Positions 8,726 through 14,645 of a DNA stretch of 21,631 nucleotides are shown here, piece by piece. This DNA comes from DAOMNN01 sp050486545 (GTDB taxonomy: Bacteria > Pseudomonadota > Gammaproteobacteria > Burkholderiales > Rhodocyclaceae), in NCBI GenBank assembly GCA_050486545.1, contig JBJHDM010000054.1, positions 1-21,631 on the forward strand. The letters run 5' to 3'. Numbering within the stretch: position 1 is the stretch's first letter; every line of letters begins with the position of its first letter. Position numbers and translations under genes: made by a program. The notes under the pieces are model-generated. The model was not told where the DNA came from. It saw only the letters and a program-made list of their open reading frames with translations, and ran no database searches.

Positions 8726-8741
8726 TGTCTTATATAAGACA
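8726..8741. promoter_or_regulatory. Perfect 16-bp palindrome, probable GntR operator
   Basis: TGTCTTATATAAGACA is a perfect inverted repeat between mdh and the GntR gene. It contains the most plausible gntR -10 sequence (TATAAG at 8733-8738 or TATATA at 8731-8736), so binding would block gntR transcription. For mdh it lies upstream of the -35 box, about 54 bases before the predicted start. Size and symmetry are typical for a GntR dimer site, and the regulator is encoded 48 bases away. I found no second full copy in the promoter regions of sdhC, gltA or sucA. Confidence 0.75.
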
Positions 8742-8788
8742 AAAGACGAACGATGGACGCGTCAGGAATTTTGTGCTGAAATAGCGCC

Positions 8789-9517
8789 ATGATACAGGAT
8801 TCGCCGACTTTCAGTCCGCTCTATCGGCAGATCAAGGGCCTGATGATTCAGGCACTTGAGGCCGGGGAATGGCTGCCGGGCCAGGTGATTCCGAGCGAGC
8901 AGGAACTGGCCGCCCGGTTCAACGTCTCCCAGGGGACCGTGCGCAAGGCGGTCGATGAACTGGCGGCGGACAACCTGCTGGTCCGCAAGCAGGGGAAGGG
9001 GACCTATGTTGCCTCGCACAACGATCCCCGCGCATTGTTCCGGTTCCTGCGCCTCGTGCCGATGGATGGCGAGCTCGTCCATCCCGAGAGTCTGCCGCTC
9101 GAATGCTGGCGTGCCAAGGCAGGGCAGGAAGCCTCGCGCATGCTTGGCATCGAGCAGGGTGATCCGATCATCATCGTGCGCCGTTTGCTGAGATTCGCGC
9201 GCAAGCCGGTCGTCGTCGACGAGATCTACCTGCCCGGCGAAACCTTCAAGGGCTTGACCCTCGAGATGCTCCAGTCCTGGAGCGGATCCCTCTACAGTCT
9301 GTTCGAGACCCAGTTCGGCTTGCGCATGATCCGCGCGCAGGAACGCATTCGTGCGGTGGCCGCGGACCGATCGGTGAGCGAGATCCTGAAGGTGCCCGAA
9401 GGCAAACCGCTGCTTTCGGTCGAGCGGGTGACCTACACCTACGGAGACAGGCCGGTCGAGTGGCGTCGGGGACTGTATCTGACCGACGAGCACTTCTATC
9501 TGAACGAATTGAACTGA
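8789..9517 (+). CDS. HutC-subfamily GntR transcriptional regulator
   Basis: The 242-residue protein has an N-terminal winged helix-turn-helix (about 8-76, with SPLYRQIK, IPSEQELAARFNVSQGTVRKA and GKGTYV) and a C-terminal UTRA ligand-binding domain (about 95-235). This is the HutC subfamily, whose members usually repress and are released by a small metabolite; the ligand cannot be told from sequence. The gene lies between divergent mdh and the sdh operon, an arrangement common in betaproteobacteria, so control of TCA genes is the natural inference. The start at 8789 fits the family N-terminus but has no good Shine-Dalgarno sequence; the nearest AGGAA is about 20 bases away. That suggests low expression. 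The perfect palindrome over its own promoter suggests autoregulation. Confidence 0.93.
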   Translation: MIQDSPTFSPLYRQIKGLMIQALEAGEWLPGQVIPSEQELAARFNVSQGTVRKAVDELAADNLLVRKQGKGTYVASHNDPRALFRFLRLVPMDGELVHPESLPLECWRAKAGQEASRMLGIEQGDPIIIVRRLLRFARKPVVVDEIYLPGETFKGLTLEMLQSWSGSLYSLFETQFGLRMIRAQERIRAVAADRSVSEILKVPEGKPLLSVERVTYTYGDRPVEWRRGLYLTDEHFYLNELN

Positions 9518-9524
9518 ATGAAAG

Positions 9525-9564
9525 AAAAAAGCCCGGACCGGAATCGGCAATCGGAAACCGGGGC
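9525..9564 (-). terminator. Minus-strand terminator-like element after gntR
   Basis: On the minus strand GCCCCGG (9564-9558) pairs with CCGGGC (9536-9531) with one bulged G, enclosing a small inner CCG/CGG helix, and is followed by six T. No minus-strand gene ends here. On the plus strand there is no T-run behind the stem, so it would not stop gntR transcription before sdhC. Confidence 0.35.
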
Positions 9565-9569
9565 GCGTT

Positions 9570-9575
9570 TATAAT
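9570..9575 (+). promoter_or_regulatory. -10 box of the sdh operon
   Basis: A perfect TATAAT lies 67 bases before the sdhC start. No good -35 box is found at 16-18 bp, so an activator may be needed, or it may be weak on its own. The start would be near 9582, leaving a leader of about 60 bases. Confidence 0.55.
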
Positions 9576-9602
9576 AGTTGGTTGGTTTGCTTTGGGAGAA
9601 CC

Positions 9603-9620
9603 GCGGCACGAACGTGCCGC
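9603..9620 (+). other. Hairpin in the sdhC leader
   Basis: GCGGCACG (9603-9610) and CGTGCCGC (9613-9620) form a perfect inverted repeat with two bases between, in practice a 7-bp stem with a GAAC loop. It ends five bases before the ribosome site GAGGGG (9626-9631). There is no T-run, so it is not an attenuator terminator. Confidence 0.5.
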
Positions 9621-9642
9621 AACTTGAGGGGTGTATAAAACC

Positions 9643-10032
9643 ATGTCTGAAGCCACAGCGCGCAAGCGGCGGCCCAAATTCCTGGCGCTGCACGAGATCC
9701 GCTTGCCTTTGCCGGGGATCGTTTCGATTCTCCATCGCGTCAGCGGGGCCGGGCTGTTTCTGCTGCTGCCGTTCCTGCTGTTCCTGTTCGATCGCAGCCT
9801 CGGTTCGCCCGAATCCTTCGCGGTCTATCAATCGATCGTCTCGAACTGGTTCATCAAGCTGATCCTGTTCGGCCTGTTGTGGGCCTACCTGCACCACTTC
9901 TGTGCCGGCATCCGCTTCCTGCTGCTCGACCTGCACATCGGCGGCGATCTGGAACCCGCGCGCAAGAGCTCGCGCGTCGTACTCATCGTCAGTCTCGTGC
10001 TGACCGCCGTGATCGGGGTGATGCTATGGTGA
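9643..10032 (+). CDS. sdhC: Succinate dehydrogenase cytochrome b556 subunit
   Basis: The 129-residue inner-membrane protein has three hydrophobic helices and, with SdhD, anchors complex II, binds haem b and forms the ubiquinone site. It aligns with E. coli SdhC: S28 and R32 in SILHRVSG match the quinone-site residues, and H85 in LHHFCAGIR matches the haem ligand H84. The ATG at 9643 is preferred over an in-frame GTG at 9631, because the GTG lies on the edge of the ribosome site GAGGGG (9626-9631) and MSEATARKRRPKF gives the usual N-terminus. Spacing to the ATG is 11 bases, slightly long. It is the first gene of the sdhCDAB-sdhE-gltA operon. Confidence 0.97.
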   Translation: MSEATARKRRPKFLALHEIRLPLPGIVSILHRVSGAGLFLLLPFLLFLFDRSLGSPESFAVYQSIVSNWFIKLILFGLLWAYLHHFCAGIRFLLLDLHIGGDLEPARKSSRVVLIVSLVLTAVIGVMLW

Positions 10033-10373
10033 AGCGAATCGTCGTCGGCGCGCACTACGGCTTGCGCGACTGGATCGCGCAGCGCGCGACCGCCGTTTAC
10101 ATGGTGCTCTATTCCGTCGTCTTCGCAGTCTGCGCGCTGGCGCTGCCGGAGATGAGCTACGAGGCGTGGTCCGGCCTGTTCGCGGGCGGGTTGATGCGCT
10201 TTCTCACCTTCCTGTTCTTTCTGGCGGTGTTCTATCACGCCTGGATCGGTGTGCGCGACATCTTCATGGACTACATCAAGCCGACGGGCGTGCGTCTGAC
10301 GCTCCATCTCGTCGTTCTCTTCCTGCTCGTCGGTTACGCCGGCTGGGCGGCCCAGATTCTTTGGAGGCTTTGA
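10026..10373 (+). CDS. sdhD: Succinate dehydrogenase membrane anchor subunit
   Basis: The 115-residue hydrophobic protein with three membrane segments is the second anchor subunit of complex II. Key residues fall at the same numbers as in E. coli: haem ligand H71 in FYHAWIG, and D82-Y83 in MDYIKP at the quinone site. The ATG at 10026 lies inside the end of sdhC (stop 10030-10032), so the two overlap by seven bases and are probably translationally coupled. The frame is open further upstream within sdhC, but that part is not homologous. sdhA begins two bases after its stop. Confidence 0.96.
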   Translation: MVKRIVVGAHYGLRDWIAQRATAVYMVLYSVVFAVCALALPEMSYEAWSGLFAGGLMRFLTFLFFLAVFYHAWIGVRDIFMDYIKPTGVRLTLHLVVLFLLVGYAGWAAQILWRL

Positions 10374-10375
10374 GC

Positions 10376-12169
10376 GTGAGCGTATCCAAGCGTATTTTCG
10401 ATGCCGTCATCGTCGGCGCCGGCGGAGCCGGGCTGCGTGCGGCGCTGCAATTGGCCGAGGCCGGCATGAAGACCGCCGTGCTGACCAAGGTGTTTCCGAC
10501 GCGCTCGCACACCGTCGCCGCCCAGGGGGGGGTAGCCGCCTCGCTCGGCAACTCGACCGAAGACAACTGGCACTGGCACATGTACGACACCGTCAAGGGG
10601 TCGGACTGGCTGGGCGACCAGGATGCGATCGAGTTCATGTGCCGCAAGGCCAACGAGGTCGTTGTCGAACTCGAGCACTACGGCATGCCGTTCGACCGCC
10701 TCGACAATGGCAAGATCTATCAGCGCCCGTTTGGCGGGCACTCGCAGAACTACGGACAGACGCCCGTGTCGCGCTCGTGCGCTGCGGCCGACCGCACCGG
10801 CCATGCGATGCTGCATGCACTGTATCAGCGCAACGTGCGCGCCAACACCCAGTTCTTCGTGGAGTGGATCGCGCTCGACCTGATCCGGGACGCGCAGGGC
10901 AACGTGCTCGGCGTCACCGCCCTGGAGATGGAGACCGGCGAGGTCGCGATCTTCCACGCCAAGGCGACGATCTTCGCGACCGGTGGGGCCGGGCGCATCT
11001 ATCACAGCTCGACCAATGCCTTCATCAACACCGGAGACGGTCCCGGCATGGCGGCGCGTGCCGGCATTCCGCTCGAGGACATGGAATTCTGGCAATTCCA
11101 TCCGACCGGCGTGGCCGGTGCGGGGGTGCTGATCACCGAAGGCGTACGTGGCGAAGGCGGCATCCTCAGGAACGCGTCGGGTGAGCGCTTCATGGAGCGC
11201 TATGCGCCGAACCTCAAGGATCTGGCCTCGCGCGACGTCGTCTCGCGCGCGATGACCACCGAGATCAACGAAGGTCGCGGCTGCGGACCGGACAAGGACT
11301 ACGTGCTGCTCGACATCACGCACCTCGCGCCCGAGACGATCATGAAGCGCCTGCCCGGCATCCGCGAGATCGCTATCCAGTTCGCCGGCGTCGACCCGAT
11401 CAAGGAGCCGATTCCCGTCGTGCCGACCTGTCACTATCAGATGGGCGGCATTCCGACGAACTACAAGGGCCAGGTCGTCGTGCCGAAGGACGGCGATCCG
11501 AATGCCGCAGTGGCCGGTTTCTATGCCGCCGGCGAGTGTGCGTGCGCGTCGGTGCATGGCGCGAACCGCCTCGGCACCAACTCCCTGCTCGACCTGCTGG
11601 TATTCGGCAAGTCGGCCGGAGAGACGGTCGTCGAGGACATTCGCAGCGGCAACCTGCAGCTTCAGCCCTTGCCTGCCGATGCGGCGGATTTCTCGCTCGC
11701 TCGGATCTCCCGTCTCGAATCGCAGACCGATGGCGAGAACGTGTTCGACGTCGGGCTCGAAATGCGCCGCACGATGCAGAAGCATGCCGGCGTGTTCCGC
11801 TTCGACGGCCTGCTCAAGGAAGGGGTCCAGAAGATTCTCGAAGTGGCCGAGCGCAATGGCCGCACCCAGATCGGCGACAAGTCCAAGGTCTGGAATACCG
11901 CACGGGTCGAAGCCCTTGAACTCGACAACCTGGTCGAGGTGGCCAAGGCGACGATGGTATCTGCCGAGGCGCGCAAGGAATCCCGCGGTGCGCACGTCCG
12001 TGACGATGCGCCGGATACGGCGGAGTTCCCGAACGGCCGCAACGACGCGGAGTGGCTCAAGCACACCCTGTGGTACAGCGAAGGCAACCGGCTCGACTAC
12101 AAGCCGGTCAACCTCAATCCGCTGAACGAGGACACCCAGGCCATCGCATTGGCCAAGCGCACCTACTGA
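10376..12169 (+). CDS. sdhA: Succinate dehydrogenase flavoprotein subunit
   Basis: The 597-residue catalytic subunit oxidises succinate to fumarate with covalently bound FAD. The FAD Rossmann motif VGAGGAGLRAA is at 13-23 and the flavin-linked histidine is H45 in TRSHTVAAQGG. Active-site residues H242 (QFHPTG), R286 (LASRDVVSR) and H353 (TCHYQMGG) are present, as is HGANRLGTNSLLDL further on. The start is GTG 10376, with GGAGG (10363-10367) eight bases upstream; no suitable ATG is present. The frame is open backwards through sdhD, which is not homologous. A run of eight G (10525-10532) lies just after H45, with the frame intact. The family is 588 residues in E. coli. Confidence 0.98.
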   Translation: MSVSKRIFDAVIVGAGGAGLRAALQLAEAGMKTAVLTKVFPTRSHTVAAQGGVAASLGNSTEDNWHWHMYDTVKGSDWLGDQDAIEFMCRKANEVVVELEHYGMPFDRLDNGKIYQRPFGGHSQNYGQTPVSRSCAAADRTGHAMLHALYQRNVRANTQFFVEWIALDLIRDAQGNVLGVTALEMETGEVAIFHAKATIFATGGAGRIYHSSTNAFINTGDGPGMAARAGIPLEDMEFWQFHPTGVAGAGVLITEGVRGEGGILRNASGERFMERYAPNLKDLASRDVVSRAMTTEINEGRGCGPDKDYVLLDITHLAPETIMKRLPGIREIAIQFAGVDPIKEPIPVVPTCHYQMGGIPTNYKGQVVVPKDGDPNAAVAGFYAAGECACASVHGANRLGTNSLLDLLVFGKSAGETVVEDIRSGNLQLQPLPADAADFSLARISRLESQTDGENVFDVGLEMRRTMQKHAGVFRFDGLLKEGVQKILEVAERNGRTQIGDKSKVWNTARVEALELDNLVEVAKATMVSAEARKESRGAHVRDDAPDTAEFPNGRNDAEWLKHTLWYSEGNRLDYKPVNLNPLNEDTQAIALAKRTY

Positions 12170-12188
12170 GCGTCGGAGAATTCAACAA

Positions 12189-12899
12189 ATGAGCAAGCGC
12201 ACCATTCAATTCAAGATCTACCGCTACGATCCGGACAAGGACGAAAAGCCCTACATGCAGGACATCTCGGTCGAGCTGGAGGCCTCCGACAAGAAGCTGC
12301 TCGACGCGCTGGTCCGGCTCAAGGGCAAGGACGACACGCTGTCCTTCCGCCGTTCGTGCCGCGAAGGCGTATGCGGCTCGGACGCGATGAACATCAACGG
12401 CAAGAACGGCCTGGCGTGCCTGACCGACATCGACAAGATCCCGCAGCCGGTCGTCTTGCGTCCGCTGCCCGGCCTGCCGGTGATCCGCGACCTGATCGTC
12501 GACATGACGCAGTTCTTCAAGCAGTACCACTCGATCAAGCCTTACCTGGTGAACGACAACCCGCCGCCGGAGCGAGAACGGCTGCAGTCGCCCGAGGACC
12601 GCGAGGAACTCGATGGCCTGTACGAGTGCATCCTGTGTGCGTGCTGTTCCACGTCGTGTCCGTCGTTCTGGTGGAATCCGGACAAGTTCGTCGGTCCGGC
12701 CGGGTTGCTGGCGGCGTATCGCTTCCTCGCCGACACGCGCGACGAGGCGACCAACGAGCGCCTCGACAACCTCGAGGATCCGTACCGGCTGTTCCGTTGC
12801 CATTCGATCATGAACTGCGTCGATGTCTGCCCGAAGGGGCTGAACCCGACGCGGGCGATCGGCAAGATCAAGGACATGATGGTGGCGCGGGCCGTATGA
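12189..12899 (+). CDS. sdhB: Succinate dehydrogenase iron-sulfur subunit
   Basis: The 236-residue subunit carries electrons from FAD to quinone through three clusters, and all ligands are visible. The [2Fe-2S] ligands are C57, C62, D65 (the Asp variant also seen in E. coli) and C77. The [4Fe-4S] ligands are C147, C150, C153 and C214. The [3Fe-4S] ligands are C157, C204 and C210. The numbering is two less than in E. coli. GGAG (12175-12178) lies ten bases before the ATG, and the gene starts 19 bases after sdhA. Its stop overlaps the sdhE start as ATGA. Confidence 0.98.
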   Translation: MSKRTIQFKIYRYDPDKDEKPYMQDISVELEASDKKLLDALVRLKGKDDTLSFRRSCREGVCGSDAMNINGKNGLACLTDIDKIPQPVVLRPLPGLPVIRDLIVDMTQFFKQYHSIKPYLVNDNPPPERERLQSPEDREELDGLYECILCACCSTSCPSFWWNPDKFVGPAGLLAAYRFLADTRDEATNERLDNLEDPYRLFRCHSIMNCVDVCPKGLNPTRAIGKIKDMMVARAV

Positions 12900-13132
12900 G
12901 CATCGACCGGGGGCGCGTACGCTGGCAATGTCGTCGGGCTCTGCTCGAGCTCGACCTTGTCTTCGCGCGCTTCCTGCAACGGCAGTTCGATCGTCTGGAC
13001 GACGAGCAACTGGCGGACCTGGACGACCTGCTACGCTGCGAGGATCACGAGCTCTGGGCGATGGTCAATGGCAGCCAGCCGTGCGAACGGGAACGATGGA
13101 AGGAAATCATTGCGCTGCTGCGGGAATCCTGA
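12896..13132 (+). CDS. sdhE: SdhE flavinylation factor (FAD assembly factor)
   Basis: The 78-residue protein of the SdhE/YgfY (SDHAF2) family helps attach FAD covalently to SdhA. The N-terminal stretch VRWQCRRALLELDLVFARFL matches the family around its signature, followed by acidic LDDEQLADLDDLLRCEDHELW. The family signature RGxxE appears here as R-A-L-L-E, with the glycine replaced by alanine. The ATG at 12896 overlaps the sdhB stop as ATGA, which indicates translational coupling; the frame is open further back in sdhB without homology. Placement between sdhB and gltA is normal for betaproteobacteria. Confidence 0.93.
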   Translation: MSIDRGRVRWQCRRALLELDLVFARFLQRQFDRLDDEQLADLDDLLRCEDHELWAMVNGSQPCERERWKEIIALLRES

Positions 13133-13194
13133 CGCAGCAGCGCGATCATCACAGTGAGAGTAGCGCCTGAGGGCGAGATAAAAAGGGACGACCT

Positions 13195-14490
13195 ATGAGC
13201 ACTGAACGCACCGCAACGCTGAGCATCGATGGCAAGACCTTCGAGTTTCCGGTCATGACCGGCACGCACGGCAACGATGTCATCGACATTCGCACGCTGG
13301 GCGCCAAGACGGGCCTGTTCACCTACGATTCGGGCTTCCTCTCGACTGCGAGTTGCAAGTCGTCGATCACCTTCATCGACGGTGACAAGGGCGAACTGCT
13401 GTACCGCGGCTACCCGATCGAGCAACTTGCCGAGCAGTGCAACTTCCTCGAGGTGGCCTACCTGCTCAAGAACGGCGAGCTGCCGAACGTGGCGCAGAAG
13501 ACCGAGTTCGAGAGCACGATCAAGAACCACACGATGCTGCACGACCAGATCACCAAGTTCTACTCGGGCTTCCGGCGCGATGCACATCCGATGGCGGTCA
13601 TGGTCGGCGTGGTCGGCGCGCTATCGGCCTTCTATCACGAGGCGATGGACTTCTCCGACGCCGAGCATCGCGGGATCTCGGTCAACCGCCTGATCGCCAA
13701 ACTGCCGACGATCGTTGCGATGGCCTACAAGTACAACGCCGGTCAACCGTTCATGTACCCGCGCAACGACCTCGACTACACGGCGAACTTCATGCACATG
13801 ATGTTCGGCTCGCCGTGCGAGGAGTACAAACCCAACCCGGTGCTGGTGCGCGCGCTCGACACGATCTTCACGCTGCATGCGGATCACGAGCAGAACGCCT
13901 CGACCTCGACGGTGCGCCTGGCCGGTTCCTCCGGCGCGAATCCGTTCGCGTGCATCTCGGCCGGCATCGCCTGCCTGTGGGGGCCGGCGCACGGCGGCGC
14001 GAACGAAGCCTGCCTGAACATGCTCGAAGAGATTGGCGACGTCTCGCGTGTCGGCGAATACATCGCACGGGCCAAGGACAAGAACGACAGCTTCAAGCTG
14101 ATGGGCTTCGGTCACCGCGTCTACAAGAACTTCGACCCGCGCGCCAAGCTGATGCGCAAGATCTGCCATGACGTGCTCGGTGAACTGGGCCTGGAGAACG
14201 ACCGTCTGTTCAAGCTGGCGATGGAACTCGAGAAGATCGCGCTCGAGGACGAGTACTTCGTGCAGAAGAAGCTCTATCCGAACGTCGATTTCTACTCGGG
14301 CATCGTGCAGAAGGCCCTGGGGATCCCGACCTCGATGTTTACCTGCATCTTCGCGCTTGCACGTACGGTCGGCTGGATCACGCAGTGGGAAGAGATGATC
14401 ACCGATCCCGAGTACAAGATCGGCCGTCCGCGGCAGCTTTACGTGGGCGCGGCGCGTCGGAACGTTCCTTCCCTCGCCGAGCGGCAGTAA
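13195..14490 (+). CDS. gltA: Citrate synthase, type II
   Basis: The 431-residue enzyme condenses acetyl-CoA with oxaloacetate. The catalytic residues are H266 (GPAHGGANE), H307 (GFGHRVYKNFDP) and D365 (NVDFYSG), matching H264, H305 and D362 of the 427-residue E. coli enzyme. C208 in FGSPCEEY matches E. coli C206, which lies at the NADH site, so hexameric, NADH-inhibited behaviour is plausible. AAGGGA (13183-13188) lies six bases before the ATG. Only 62 bases separate it from sdhE, with no convincing promoter or terminator between, so it is probably the last gene of the sdh operon. A strong terminator follows. Confidence 0.98.
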   Translation: MSTERTATLSIDGKTFEFPVMTGTHGNDVIDIRTLGAKTGLFTYDSGFLSTASCKSSITFIDGDKGELLYRGYPIEQLAEQCNFLEVAYLLKNGELPNVAQKTEFESTIKNHTMLHDQITKFYSGFRRDAHPMAVMVGVVGALSAFYHEAMDFSDAEHRGISVNRLIAKLPTIVAMAYKYNAGQPFMYPRNDLDYTANFMHMMFGSPCEEYKPNPVLVRALDTIFTLHADHEQNASTSTVRLAGSSGANPFACISAGIACLWGPAHGGANEACLNMLEEIGDVSRVGEYIARAKDKNDSFKLMGFGHRVYKNFDPRAKLMRKICHDVLGELGLENDRLFKLAMELEKIALEDEYFVQKKLYPNVDFYSGIVQKALGIPTSMFTCIFALARTVGWITQWEEMITDPEYKIGRPRQLYVGAARRNVPSLAERQ

Positions 14491-14535
14491 GCCGACCAGG
14501 AGATGGAAGGAGTCGCTTCCCGGCCATGAACGCCG

Positions 14536-14572
14536 CGGGATGATCGCCTGGTGTGATCATCCCGTTTTTCCT
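14536..14572 (+). terminator. Intrinsic terminator closing the sdh-gltA operon
   Basis: CGGGATGATC (14536-14545) pairs perfectly with GATCATCCCG (14555-14564) around a 9-base loop, followed by TTTTTCCTT. It lies 46 bases after the gltA stop and about 75 bases before sucA, so sucA should have its own promoter or depend on read-through. I find no convincing -35/-10 pair in the short space left. Confidence 0.92.
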
Positions 14573-14645
14573 TCGATCTCCGTTTCGGGCGATTTGCGCG
14601 TCCGTTTGCTTCAATGAACGTTACACCCCGACAGGTGGCACAACC

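Noticed and set aside
9631..9642. GTG start for sdhC at 9631
   Set aside because: The codon overlaps the ribosome site itself; ATG 9643 gives the expected N-terminus.
10525..10532. G8 tract as a phase-variation switch
   Set aside because: sdhA is a core metabolic gene, the frame is intact and the glycines belong to a conserved motif. It is kept only as a low-interest note.
10334..12064. 576-codon open frame antisense to sdhA
   Set aside because: It is fully covered by sdhA, resembles no family and has no start signals; an artefact of codon bias.
14553..14645. Upstream ATG for sucA at 14553
   Set aside because: It lies inside the gltA terminator hairpin, and the extra 31 residues match no E1 N-terminus.
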